Shown here one piece after another: positions 35,085 through 43,362 of a stretch of DNA of 64,000 nucleotides; position 1 is the first letter of the stretch; each line of letters starts with the position of its first letter. The position numbers were made by a program, and so were the translations under genes. The notes under the pieces were generated by a model. The model was not told the origin of the DNA, searched no databases, and was given only the letters and a program-made list of their open reading frames with translations. The stretch spans positions 1 through 64,000 of the forward strand of contig CAZJPV010000002.1 in assembly GCA_964547985.1 (NCBI GenBank), given 5' to 3'. The stretch is from JAPLJU01 sp964547985. GTDB taxonomy: Bacteria; Desulfobacterota; Syntrophia; Syntrophales; UBA2192.

Positions 35085-36293
35085 TCAATCAAAAAGCTTC
35101 TTAAAATCGATCTCGGGGTCCCCCAGACGGGATTTGATGGAAGAGATGTCCCTTCTGCTACGGATGGTACCCTGGATCTCATCGCTTCCACGGATATCCC
35201 CGAAGAGGATGGCGCCGGTGATCCGGTTTTCCTGAAGCACAATCTTTCTGTATACGAATTTTCTCCCATCGACATAGAGGAGGGATTCCTTTTTCCCCTC
35301 GCAGTCGATATCTCCCATGGACACGAGGTTGATCCCGGCCACTTTCAGGGTGTTGGCGGGGACCGTCCCTTCATATTTCACTTCCCGGCCGGTCATGTTG
35401 GATCCGGCGATCCGTCCCTGTGCCATGGCGGCGGGCCATATGCCGTAACAGAGGCCGCGGTATTCGATGATGTCACCCGCGGCGAAGATGTCTTCAATGG
35501 ATGTCTTCATCCAATCATCTACTTTCACGCCCCGGTCCACTTCGAGGCCGAGGGACGCCGCCAGGGTGACTTCCGGGGAGACCCCGGCCGACATGAGCAC
35601 CATGTCGGCCGGAAGCTCTACGCCCCCCTCGAGGGAGATAGACAGGGACGTTCCTGCGGTTGATATCTTTTTGACATGTCGTTTCAAGTGAAAGTGAAAT
35701 CCCATCAACTCCAGCTGCCTTTGCAGGAGGCTGGCGCCCCCCTCATCCATCTGTCTCGGCAGGAGCCACGGAGAGCGTTCCAAAACGGACACTTCGAGGC
35801 CGAGTTTCCTCAACCCGTTGCCGGCTTCGAGCCCCAGAAGCCCGCCGCCGATGAGAACGACTCTTTTCGAGGTCTTTGCCCATTCCCGGATTCTCTCGGC
35901 ATCCTCGACGGTTCGAAGGGTGAAAACGCCCTCGAGGTCAGCGCCCTCCACGGGCAGGACATTGGCGGTACCGCCTGTGGCCAGAAGGAGCTTCTCGTAG
36001 GGATAATCTTCCCCGGCGGCCGATCGAACGGTCTTCGATGCCGGATCCATGGAGACGACTTCTTCGGCAGGGTGAAACTCCACACGGTTTTTCTCATACC
36101 AGGAAAAATCGTGGAGGGTAAACCCGGAGAGCTCCTTTTCACCTGCAAGATACTCGGGCAGAGCCGGGGTATAGTAGAAGGGATAACGGCTCTTGGTGAA
36201 GATGCGGATGGCCCCATCGGTGTCCAGACGACGAATCATCTCCGCCGCGGAATTTCCCGCCACACCGTTTCCTATGATCAAATATCTTGTCAT
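35085..36293 (-). CDS. NAD(P)H-dependent FAD oxidoreductase (NirB/rubredoxin-reductase type)
   Basis: A 402-aa two-dinucleotide-fold flavoprotein. The N-terminal FAD site is YLIIGNGVAGNSAAEMIR (4-21), then YTPALPEYLAGE and LLLATGGTANVLP. The NAD(P)H site is KRVVLIGGGLLGLEAGNGLR near 145. The second FAD motif is TSIEDIFAAGDIIEY near 270. The arrangement matches the oxidoreductase half of NirB, rubredoxin:NAD+ reductases and similar proteins. The partner acceptor is unknown. ATG at 36293 has AAAGGG upstream; an earlier ATG at 36362 would add 23 unrelated residues. It diverges from the tungstate locus. Confidence 0.9.
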   Translation of the reverse strand: MTRYLIIGNGVAGNSAAEMIRRLDTDGAIRIFTKSRYPFYYTPALPEYLAGEKELSGFTLHDFSWYEKNRVEFHPAEEVVSMDPASKTVRSAAGEDYPYEKLLLATGGTANVLPVEGADLEGVFTLRTVEDAERIREWAKTSKRVVLIGGGLLGLEAGNGLRKLGLEVSVLERSPWLLPRQMDEGGASLLQRQLELMGFHFHLKRHVKKISTAGTSLSISLEGGVELPADMVLMSAGVSPEVTLAASLGLEVDRGVKVDDWMKTSIEDIFAAGDIIEYRGLCYGIWPAAMAQGRIAGSNMTGREVKYEGTVPANTLKVAGINLVSMGDIDCEGKKESLLYVDGRKFVYRKIVLQENRITGAILFGDIRGSDEIQGTIRSRRDISSIKSRLGDPEIDFKKLFD

Positions 36294-36383
36294 GCCCTTT
36301 TCGTCTTTCCGGGGTTGTGAGCGAAGATGTTTCAGTTTAGAGACCCCGGTGCATCCTGTCAATGAGGAAGAATGCCATTGCGA

Positions 36384-36413
36384 TTATTCGAAATATATCT
36401 GAGGTTCGAATAA
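36384..36413. promoter_or_regulatory. Candidate operator palindrome at tungstate locus
   Basis: TTATTCGAA (36384-36392) and TTCGAATAA (36405-36413) are a 9-bp perfect inverted repeat with centres 21 bp apart, i.e. about two helical turns. It lies between the divergent oxidoreductase and the regulator gene, upstream of the promoter. It is a plausible dimer site for the encoded regulator. A second, weaker pair is TAATTAT (36425-36431)/ATAATTA (36447-36453). Confidence 0.55.
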
Positions 36414-36454
36414 CAACTTATGCGTAATTATGAGTAGTAATTTGTAATAATTAG

Positions 36455-36483
36455 TTGATTTTAAGGATAAGATTGTCTATATT
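36455..36483 (+). promoter_or_regulatory. Candidate promoter of the tungstate locus
   Basis: TTGATT (36455-36460) and TATATT (36478-36483) are 17 nt apart, giving a short leader to the ATG at 36507 with GGAGG in place. Confidence 0.55.
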
Positions 36484-36506
36484 TGCGCCCTCATCTGGAG
36501 GAGATC

Positions 36507-37424
36507 ATGTCTGAAAAAATGCTGAACACAAAGGAGCTTGCGGCCTACCTGGGCATCCATGAAAAACAGGTCTACGCGCTTCTGAAGGCGGGCCGGATAC
36601 CTGGGACCCGGGTTACAGGGAAGTGGGTTTTTCCGAAGAAAACTATCGATGAATGGATTGAAAGGAAGGCGAAGGGCGGCCTCAAGGACGCCCGGGAAAA
36701 AAGCCGCAAAATCGAAGGCGCATTGCTGGCAGCCGGTAGCAACGACCCGGTACTGGATTTCCTGCTCACGGGCATGAGGCACACCCACCCCGATTTTTAC
36801 TTCTTTTGCGCCAACACGGGTAGCAGCGAGGGGCTCAAGGCACTGGGCAGAGGGTACACCGACATTGCCTGGACCCATCTGTTCGACCCGGGGACAGGCC
36901 GCTACAACACACCCTTCCTGGAGGATTACCTGCCCGGCATCAATGCCGTCCTTGTCCACCTCTTCCGGCGGGAGCTTGGCATTGTCACGGCACCCGGAAA
37001 CCCCCGCGGCATCCGGGGATTCGATGACCTTGCGGTGGAGGGCATCCGGTTCGTCAACCGTCAGGCCGGTTCCGGCACGAGGCTCCTTCTGGATTATCAG
37101 CTGAAAAAGCACGGCATTCCTGCCGAGGCCATCGGGGGCTACGACCGCGAGGTGTACACCCACATCGAGGTGGGCCTTTCGGTCCTGTCGGGCGAGGCTG
37201 ACGCCGGGCTTGCGTCCGTGGCCGTATCGAGGCTCATGGGATTGGACTTCATTGCCGTGACCCGCGAGGAGTTCGACATGGTCGTGGGGCAATCGACATA
37301 CTTCAGCAAAGGCATCCAGGGCCTCGTGGAGGTTTTGCGCTCGGAGGGCTTACGCGATCGCTTCGAGAAACTCGGGGGCTACGGCTTCGAGGACTCAGGG
37401 AAGATCCTCTACTCGACCGTCTAA
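36507..37424 (+). CDS. HTH DNA-binding regulator with PBP-like ligand domain
   Basis: A 305-aa one-component regulator. An excisionase/MerR-type helix-turn-helix (MLNTKELAAYLGIHEKQVYA, then VFPKKTIDEWIERKAK) covers about residues 5-55. It is followed by a periplasmic-binding-protein-like domain (PF12727 type) from about 75, with GSNDPVLDFLLTGM, AWTHLFDPGTGRY, RFVNRQAGSGTRLLLDYQL and GEADAGLASVAVSRLMGLDF. Such PBP_like domains are associated with oxyanion (molybdate/tungstate) sensing. GGAGG lies five nt before the ATG. It precedes two TupA-like genes, so local regulation by W/Mo is likely but inferred. Confidence 0.88.
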   Translation: MSEKMLNTKELAAYLGIHEKQVYALLKAGRIPGTRVTGKWVFPKKTIDEWIERKAKGGLKDAREKSRKIEGALLAAGSNDPVLDFLLTGMRHTHPDFYFFCANTGSSEGLKALGRGYTDIAWTHLFDPGTGRYNTPFLEDYLPGINAVLVHLFRRELGIVTAPGNPRGIRGFDDLAVEGIRFVNRQAGSGTRLLLDYQLKKHGIPAEAIGGYDREVYTHIEVGLSVLSGEADAGLASVAVSRLMGLDFIAVTREEFDMVVGQSTYFSKGIQGLVEVLRSEGLRDRFEKLGGYGFEDSGKILYSTV

Positions 37425-37451
37425 CCATTGAACAAAAAGGAGGAGTGACCG

Positions 37452-38309
37452 ATGAGAAAATGGTTTATCGCGGGCATGCTGGGTCTATTGATAGCCCAGC
37501 CATCACCCGGTTTCGCGCAGGCCAGGGGTTTCATCCTGATGGCAAGCACGATCGGGCCCATCGACTCGGGCATCGTGGGCGCGATGGAGAATCAATTCGA
37601 GAAGGAAACGGGGATCCGGGTCCGACACGTCGGCGCCGGCACCGGGGCCGCCCTCAAGATTGCCGAGAAAGGAAATATCGATCTCGTCATGGCCCACGCC
37701 AAAGCCCTTGAGGAAAAATTCATCGCCGGGGGCTATGGCATAGAGCGGATCCCCCTCATGTATAACGACTTTGTCATCCTGGGCCCGGCCGCCGACCCTG
37801 CCGGGATCAGGGGGATGAAAACAGGCGCCGAGGCCCTGAAGGCCATCGCCGCCAAGGAGGCCCTCTTCATCACCCGGGGCGACAAATCGGGAACCCACGT
37901 GGCTGAGATGGACATCTGGGCGAAGGCGGGTATCAAACCCGCTGGCCCCTGGTACGTCACCTACGAGAAAGGCAGCAAAGGCAACGCTCCCACAACCCGA
38001 TATGCCGATGCAAAGGGGGCCTATGTCTTCATGGATCGGGCAACGTACCTGGCACTCGAGAAGGAGATCAAGCTCGTCATCCTCGCGGAAAAGGACGAGG
38101 CCCTTCTGAACGACATCTCCCTCATCCCCGTGAACCCGAAGAAATTCCCCCGCGTCAACCACCGGGACACGATGACCTTTGTCAAGTGGCTCACAAACCC
38201 CGGAAAAGGCCAGCTCATCATCCGGGACTTCGGGAAGGATAAATACGGAAGCCCCCTCTTTTTCCCGAACTCGGAGGCCTGGCGGAAGAAATACGGGACC
38301 AGGGGCTGA
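37452..38309 (+). CDS. TupA-like periplasmic binding protein, variant ligand loop
   Basis: A 285-aa secreted substrate-binding protein; the signal peptide (1-22) ends FAQA. Mature motifs parallel TupA: ASTIGPIDSGIVGAM in place of the TTTSTQDSG loop, AGTGAALKIAEKGNIDLVMA with HA, NDFVILGPAADPAGIRGMK, ITRGDKSGTHVAEMDIW, and FGKDKYGSPLFFPNS. The conserved GD-SGTH oxyanion site is kept, but the first loop differs from classical tungstate binders, so ligand or affinity may differ. It sits between the regulator (27-nt gap) and the canonical TupA, with AAGGAGG before its ATG. It probably feeds the same TupBC permease. Confidence 0.85.
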   Translation: MRKWFIAGMLGLLIAQPSPGFAQARGFILMASTIGPIDSGIVGAMENQFEKETGIRVRHVGAGTGAALKIAEKGNIDLVMAHAKALEEKFIAGGYGIERIPLMYNDFVILGPAADPAGIRGMKTGAEALKAIAAKEALFITRGDKSGTHVAEMDIWAKAGIKPAGPWYVTYEKGSKGNAPTTRYADAKGAYVFMDRATYLALEKEIKLVILAEKDEALLNDISLIPVNPKKFPRVNHRDTMTFVKWLTNPGKGQLIIRDFGKDKYGSPLFFPNSEAWRKKYGTRG

Positions 38310-38351
38310 TGCCGTCCCGGAACATCTATCTTAATACAAGGAGGTAAAGAA

Positions 38352-39224
38352 GTGAAAACTCGCAAAAGCCTTTTCACGGCTGCTCTCTCACTGATGGCAG
38401 CCGGAATCTTCATGGCCGCCGGCTTCACCACCCCGGTGGACGCGGCGGCCGTCCAGAAAAACATCATTCTGGCCACAACGACGAGCACCCAGGACTCGGG
38501 GCTTCTCGACGTCCTGATTCCCATCTTTGAGAAGAAGACGGGTTACTTTGTGAAGACCATCGCCGTGGGTTCCGGTCAGGCCATGGCCATGGGTCAAAAG
38601 GGAGAGGCCGATGTGCTCCTCGTCCACTCCCCCGCGGCCGAGAAGAAGTTCGTGGAGGAAGGTTATGGTGTAAACCGCCGTCTGGTCATGCACAACGACT
38701 TCATCATCGTCGGCCCCCCCGGTGACCCCGCGGGCATCAGGGGCATGAAAAAGGCTTCCGAGGCCTTCAAGAAGATCGCTGACTCGAAGAGCATCTTCAT
38801 GTCCCGCGGCGATAACTCGGGGACCCACGTAAAGGAGAAGGACGTCTGGAAGGCCGCAGGCGTGAAGTACGAGGGTGAAACATGGTACCAGCAGACAGGC
38901 CTCGGAATGGGTCAGACGCTGGCCGTGGCGGCGGAGAAAAAAACCTATACGCTGGCCGACCGGGGGACCTACCTGGCTTTGAAGAAAAACCTCGGCCTCG
39001 ACATCCTGGTGGAGGGTGACGTCATTCTACTGAATATCTACCACGTCATCGAGGTGAACCCGAAGAAGTGGCCCAAGGTGAACGCCCCGGGGGGGAAGGC
39101 CTTCGCAGACTTCATGGTCTCAAAGGGGACACAGAACATCATCAAGACCTTCGGCGTTGACAAGTTCGGCTCGCCCCTCTTCTTCCCCGACGCGGGCAAA
39201 AAGGTGGAGGACCTGGGAAAATAA
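38352..39224 (+). CDS. tupA: Tungstate ABC transporter substrate-binding protein
   Basis: A 290-aa periplasmic protein with signal peptide ending VDAAA near 32. It has the full TupA motif set: ILATTTSTQDSGLLDVLIP (the oxyanion-binding TTTS loop), AVGSGQAMAMGQKGEADVLL, VHSPAAEKKFV, NDFIIVGPPGDPAGIRGMK, FMSRGDNSGTHVKEKDVWKA, and GTYLALKKNLGLDI. TupA proteins bind tungstate with very high affinity and discriminate against molybdate in many bacteria. The start is GTG at 38352 with AGGAGG upstream. Its stop directly abuts tupB. Molybdate or vanadate binding cannot be excluded from sequence. Confidence 0.92.
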   Translation: MKTRKSLFTAALSLMAAGIFMAAGFTTPVDAAAVQKNIILATTTSTQDSGLLDVLIPIFEKKTGYFVKTIAVGSGQAMAMGQKGEADVLLVHSPAAEKKFVEEGYGVNRRLVMHNDFIIVGPPGDPAGIRGMKKASEAFKKIADSKSIFMSRGDNSGTHVKEKDVWKAAGVKYEGETWYQQTGLGMGQTLAVAAEKKTYTLADRGTYLALKKNLGLDILVEGDVILLNIYHVIEVNPKKWPKVNAPGGKAFADFMVSKGTQNIIKTFGVDKFGSPLFFPDAGKKVEDLGK

Positions 39225-39923
39225 ATGGACATCATACTCGACGGCATCCGGAAGGCCTTCTATCTGCTTTTCACCTTTGACGCCGAGGTCCTTGGCATCA
39301 CCTGGTTCTCCCTGAAGGTTTCCGGCACGGCCACATTCATCAGCCTTTTCATAGGCATGTCCGTGGGGACGGCGGTGGCCCTCACGCAGTTTCCCGGGCG
39401 CCGGTTCGTGGTGAGTCTCATTAACACGGGTATGGCCCTGCCTCCCGTTGTCGTGGGCCTCTTCGTCACCATTTTTCTCTGGCGAAACGGTCCCCTCGGG
39501 TTCATGGAGATCCTCTACACACCGGCAGCCATGATCATCGCCCAGGCGATCATCGCCACCCCCATCGTGACGGGGATCTCGCTCGCGGCCATGCAGCAGC
39601 TCCCGAAGAAGCTCCGGCTGCAGATCCTGGCCCTAGGGGCCACGAGGCTCCAGATGGTGCGGATCCTGATCCGCGAGGCCCGCCTCCCGCTCCTGGCCGC
39701 GGTGATGGCCGGCTTCGGCGGGGTCATCTCTGAAGTCGGTGCCTCCATCATGGTCGGTGGCAACATCAAGGGATACACCCGCGTTCTCACGACGGCGACG
39801 GTCATGGAAACGAGCAGGGGAAATTTCGACATCGCCATTGCCCTCGGGATCGTCCTTCTCATCTTCGCCTACATGATCAACCTCGTCCTCACACAGATCC
39901 AGCAGAGGGAAAGACCGCGGTGA
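39225..39923 (+). CDS. tupB: Tungstate ABC transporter permease
   Basis: A 232-aa inner-membrane permease of the ModB/TupB type with about five TM helices (for example FISLFIGMSVGTAVALTQFP, LINTGMALPPVVVGLFVTIF, AMIIAQAIIATPIVTGISLA). The cytoplasmic coupling loop has LGATRLQMVRILIREARLPL and LLAAVMAGFGGVISEVGASI, the EAA-type motif. It starts immediately after tupA's stop, and its own stop overlaps the tupC GTG by 3 nt (GTGA), indicating translational coupling. The TupB family is confirmed by the company of TupA and TupC. Confidence 0.93.
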   Translation: MDIILDGIRKAFYLLFTFDAEVLGITWFSLKVSGTATFISLFIGMSVGTAVALTQFPGRRFVVSLINTGMALPPVVVGLFVTIFLWRNGPLGFMEILYTPAAMIIAQAIIATPIVTGISLAAMQQLPKKLRLQILALGATRLQMVRILIREARLPLLAAVMAGFGGVISEVGASIMVGGNIKGYTRVLTTATVMETSRGNFDIAIALGIVLLIFAYMINLVLTQIQQRERPR

Positions 39924-41020
39924 CGATTGAGAACGTCATTCTTGAAGCCAGAAACCTGAAGGTCATCCGGGGAGGAAGTCTCCTCGTGGATGTACCGTCT
40001 CTTCAGATCAGGGAAGGGGAGACGCTGAGCCTCATCGGGCCCAACGGTGCCGGGAAGACGACCCTCCTCCAGGCATTATCGTATCTGATGAGGCCCTCGG
40101 CCGGGGATATCCTTTTCCGGGGAGAGAAGGTGAGCGCGGGGTATGCCACCCTCGACTACCGGCGGAAGCTCGCCATGGTCTTCCAGGAACCCCTCCTCTT
40201 TGACACGACGGTTTCCGAGAACGTGGCGTCGGGGCTTAAAATCCGCGGACTGGGATCAGGCATGATCAAGCAGGTTGTCACCAAGCAGCTCAACCGTTTC
40301 GGGATCGGCCATCTCTGGGACCGTTCCGCTCGGACGCTCTCCGGCGGAGAGGCCCAGCGGACGAGTCTTGCCCGGGCCTTCGCCATCAAGCCGGAGATCC
40401 TTTTTCTCGATGAGCCCTTTGCATCCCTGGACCCGCCGACCCGCGAGGCGATCATCGTCGACCTGGGGAAAGCCATCGCCGAAACAGGTACGACCACCGC
40501 GATTGCCACCCATGACCGCAACGAGGCCCTGCGGCTGTCGGACCGGATCGCCATGATGGATGAGGGGAAAATCGTCCAGATCGGGAGCCCTTCCGATGTG
40601 ATGAACCGGCCCGTCAGCGAAGGGGTCGCCGCCTTCGTGGGCATCGAGACGATCCTTCAAGGCCGCGTCAGGGAAAGAAAGCGTGGATCCGTCATCGTTG
40701 ACGTCAACGGCAAAGAAATCGAGGCCGTGGGGGATTTCGAGGCCGGTGCCAATGTCGCCCTCTGCATTCGCCCCGAGAACGTAACCCTGTCGTTACCGCC
40801 GGCCGCTTCGGCGACCAGCGCCAGGAATGTCTTTCGCGGAAGAATTAACAGGATCACGCCTCTGGGCCTCGTCGTTAAGATCGAAATGGCCTGCGGCTTC
40901 CCCCTGGTGGCCTACGTGACAGAAAATGCCGTGGAGGACTTAGGCCTTCGTGAGGGCAAGGACGTGACAGCCCAGTTCAAGGCCACGGCGATCCACATCA
41001 TTCGCAAGGGCAGCACGTGA
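39920..41020 (+). CDS. tupC: Tungstate ABC transporter ATP-binding protein with TOBE domain
   Basis: A 366-aa ABC ATPase: Walker A GPNGAGKTTLLQAL near 40, Q-loop VFQEPLLFDTTVSENV, signature LSGGEAQRTSLARAFA near 138, Walker B ILFLDEPFASLD near 160, and H-loop IATHDRNEALRLSD. The C-terminal 110 residues are a TOBE/MOP-like domain (ALCIRPENVTLSLPPAA, then VFRGRINRITPLGLVVKIE), which in ModC-type proteins binds oxyanion for trans-inhibition. TupC proteins are often about 240 aa without TOBE, so this is the longer, feedback-capable form. GTG start at 39920. Confidence 0.93.
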   Translation: MTIENVILEARNLKVIRGGSLLVDVPSLQIREGETLSLIGPNGAGKTTLLQALSYLMRPSAGDILFRGEKVSAGYATLDYRRKLAMVFQEPLLFDTTVSENVASGLKIRGLGSGMIKQVVTKQLNRFGIGHLWDRSARTLSGGEAQRTSLARAFAIKPEILFLDEPFASLDPPTREAIIVDLGKAIAETGTTTAIATHDRNEALRLSDRIAMMDEGKIVQIGSPSDVMNRPVSEGVAAFVGIETILQGRVRERKRGSVIVDVNGKEIEAVGDFEAGANVALCIRPENVTLSLPPAASATSARNVFRGRINRITPLGLVVKIEMACGFPLVAYVTENAVEDLGLREGKDVTAQFKATAIHIIRKGST

Positions 41021-41055
41021 AAAAAATAACGAAAGGAGATTAACAACAGATCAAC

Positions 41056-41775
41056 GTGAAAGTTTACATCGCTTTTGACGACACGGACACCGTCGATTCC
41101 GAAGCGGGAACGGGAAAACTCGCGCGGCGCTTCGAGGCGCTTCTGCCCGGGGGATGCCGCCTCTGGGGGGTTCTTCGGCAGCAGCTTCTGGTCGATGACC
41201 GCATTCCCTACACCTCGCACAACAGCTCGGCCTGCGCCGTTGTCGTTCTGAGGGAACCGTCGCAGGCTGGGGAACTGCTCGAGCGGGCCATCGCCCACAT
41301 CGAAAAGGAGTCCGCGCCGGGAAGCGACCCGGGGCTGTGTCTCGCCCCCGAGAATGGTGTTTCGCTTTCAGCCCTCATGGCCTTCGGTGTCCGCTGCACA
41401 AAAGCCGTGGTCAGCCAGAAAGAGGCCCTGGCGGCTGCCAAGGGTTTTCACCTCTCCGGACACGGCGGGACAAACGACGGCATCATCGGCGCCGCCGCAG
41501 CGGTGGGCCTGACGGCCTCGGGCTGGAACGGGCGTTTCATCGAGTTCGGACGCTTGAGGAACCTCCCCGACAGGGTCCCCGTTGAAACACTGGAGCGACA
41601 CGGCATGCAGATCGTCCCCATGGATCGGGACGGCAGAGCACCCGGCGAAGGCGACTGGATTGACACGAATGGGTGGCTCCGGCCGAGGCTCCTGGGACAT
41701 AGAGCGGTCATCGCCGTTGCGCCCGCCGGTCCCGGTTCCTGGCGCACACTCTGGGAGAAACGAAAGAAAGGATGA
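41056..41775 (+). CDS. TiaS-like DDTD protein of the tungstate locus
   Basis: A 239-aa protein opening VYIAFDDTDTVDSEAGTGKL, the hallmark of TiaS/DUF1743-type ATP-dependent enzymes (tRNA-Ile2 agmatidine synthetase) in archaea. It continues IPYTSHNSSACAVVVL and a C-terminal GFHLSGHGGTNDGIIGAAAA, where TiaS has a comparable GT(E/D)DGxIGA. It is much shorter than TiaS (about 420 aa) and lacks its OB and zinc-ribbon ends, so tRNA modification is not implied. In a bacterium within a W-transport operon the reaction is unknown. The start is GTG; an AAAGGAG lies about 16 nt upstream, longer than usual, and no nearer in-frame start exists. Confidence 0.75.
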   Translation: MKVYIAFDDTDTVDSEAGTGKLARRFEALLPGGCRLWGVLRQQLLVDDRIPYTSHNSSACAVVVLREPSQAGELLERAIAHIEKESAPGSDPGLCLAPENGVSLSALMAFGVRCTKAVVSQKEALAAAKGFHLSGHGGTNDGIIGAAAAVGLTASGWNGRFIEFGRLRNLPDRVPVETLERHGMQIVPMDRDGRAPGEGDWIDTNGWLRPRLLGHRAVIAVAPAGPGSWRTLWEKRKKG

Positions 41776-41827
41776 CAACAGGGAAAAGGGGTCGTTTCCT
41801 GTAAAATATAATAGAAAGGAGGAGAAG

Positions 41828-43237
41828 ATGAGAAAATTATTCATTGTTTTCGTGGTATCGTGCCTTGTGGTGGTCTGCGGTGCTCCCGCATCGGCCGTGG
41901 ACATCAAGGTCAGCGGTCAGTACTACGCGCAAGGCGTCTTCGAGAGCAACCACTCCCTCAGGGATGAAGCCGGCCGAAATCTGCTGACGGGGACGGGGAG
42001 GGCCTCCTCGACGGCCTACGTCGTCCAGAGGCTGAGACTCCAGCCGGAGTTCAAGATTGCCGAGGGCCTCACACTCACGACACGCTTCGACGCATTGGAG
42101 AAGAAGTGGGGCGACGTCAGCTGGGCTCAGCAAAACGGAGTCTACGCCTATGACAACACGAACCGTTCTGTGGACAGACCCACTGCAGTTAACAACAGCC
42201 TGATCGCCGGGGACGCAATCAGGGCCCAGGAGAACATCGAGTGGGAGAGCGCCTATGTCAATTTCAACACCGCCATCGGCCGGTTCCTCGTCGGCTACTT
42301 TAACACCATTTACTACGGCACGGATTTTCTGAACAGTACCTGGGTCCGTCCGGGTGTGGAGTACGCGTATCCGATGGGCCCCTGGACCCTCGGCGCCAGG
42401 TGGGAGCATGTCGCTGAGGGCGGCTCCTACGGTACTGGCACGTTGGGTACCCGGCTTGTTTACTCGGAAGCCGACTTCGACGTCTACTCCGTCATGACGG
42501 ACTACCGGTGGAAGGCCGGTTCCGCCGGTATCCAGGTCCAGTACTACCATGACAGCTTCAACGACTACGACAGGGGCGGGTTCCTCCGCAAGATCTACAC
42601 GTTTAACCCCTATGTCAGAGCGACCTTCGGATCCCTCTTCATCGAGGCCGAGGGCTGGTATGGCTTGGGTGACTGGCAAGACTTCGGCAACTCCGCCGCA
42701 ACGGATTCCGACCTGGATGCCTATGCATTGTACGCGAACGCCAAGTACACCATGGGCCCCTGGTACGTGGGTGGCCTTTTCAGCTCTGTGAGCGGTGACG
42801 ATCCCGCGACGGCCGATAAGAGGGAGGGGAGCATTTTATCACCCCTCTTTCTGGGAAAGAACTACGACGCTTTTCTTCTCATGTTCAATAATGCAATCAA
42901 CACATGGACAGGCACCTGGGTCGGTTACAATGGCGCGTCCATCAACACTTTCGAGGATAACTGCCTGCTCTGGAAGGCCTACGCCGGCTGGAACGTAACG
43001 CCGAAGTTAAGAGTCGAGGCCAGCTACGGCATGGCGAAGGCAGTTGAGTCGGCTTTCGTTGATAAGGATTACGGTTCCGAGTTCGACATCTACGCAATCT
43101 ATAAGATCTACGACAACCTCTCTTACATGGCCGGTTTCGGTTACTGGTGGGTTGGTGACTACTTCAAGGGCACCAGCTCATCCAATGTGATCGACGACGA
43201 CTACCTGCTCACGCACAAGCTCACCCTGTCCTTCTAG
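41828..43237 (+). CDS. Outer-membrane porin-like beta-barrel protein
   Basis: A 469-aa secreted protein with a clear signal peptide (1-23, ending APASA). The mature part has alternating aromatic/hydrophobic strands and turns rich in D, N and G (for example RFLVGYFNTIYYGTDF, GPWTLGARWEHVAEG, YASYGMAK-type strands). It ends in the beta-barrel-type KLTLSF with C-terminal Phe, required for BAM insertion. AAAGGAGG lies just upstream of the ATG at 41828. No ligand can be deduced, but its place after tupC and the DDTD gene suggests outer-membrane entry of tungstate or molybdate. The open frame continues upstream only because it is not interrupted; those 82 codons overlap the previous gene. Confidence 0.85.
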   Translation: MRKLFIVFVVSCLVVVCGAPASAVDIKVSGQYYAQGVFESNHSLRDEAGRNLLTGTGRASSTAYVVQRLRLQPEFKIAEGLTLTTRFDALEKKWGDVSWAQQNGVYAYDNTNRSVDRPTAVNNSLIAGDAIRAQENIEWESAYVNFNTAIGRFLVGYFNTIYYGTDFLNSTWVRPGVEYAYPMGPWTLGARWEHVAEGGSYGTGTLGTRLVYSEADFDVYSVMTDYRWKAGSAGIQVQYYHDSFNDYDRGGFLRKIYTFNPYVRATFGSLFIEAEGWYGLGDWQDFGNSAATDSDLDAYALYANAKYTMGPWYVGGLFSSVSGDDPATADKREGSILSPLFLGKNYDAFLLMFNNAINTWTGTWVGYNGASINTFEDNCLLWKAYAGWNVTPKLRVEASYGMAKAVESAFVDKDYGSEFDIYAIYKIYDNLSYMAGFGYWWVGDYFKGTSSSNVIDDDYLLTHKLTLSF

Positions 43238-43293
43238 GATCGGGAGATAAACCTGTTTTTAGGGCCGACGCGGAGAAGACCCCCTCCGCTGAT

Positions 43294-43323
43294 TTGCCTG
43301 CTGGCTCCTTTCTGTGGTAATAT
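43294..43323 (+). promoter_or_regulatory. Candidate internal promoter before storage genes
   Basis: TTGCCT (43294-43299) and TAATAT (43318-43323), spacer 18 nt, lie in the only sizeable gap of the locus (126 nt after the porin). They could express the 72-aa protein and the MoSto-like gene separately. Confidence 0.4.
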
Positions 43324-43362
43324 AAAAAATATTAACAGGACCGTATCAAGGGGGTACTCGAG

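Noticed and set aside
41807..41812. TATAAT as a promoter for the porin
   Set aside because: It lies only four bases before the ribosome site, so the transcript would start within or after it, and no -35 hexamer is 16-18 nt upstream.
41582..41827. 82-codon N-terminal extension of the porin frame
   Set aside because: Overlaps the end of the DDTD gene; the signal peptide begins at ATG 41828 with its own AAAGGAGG.
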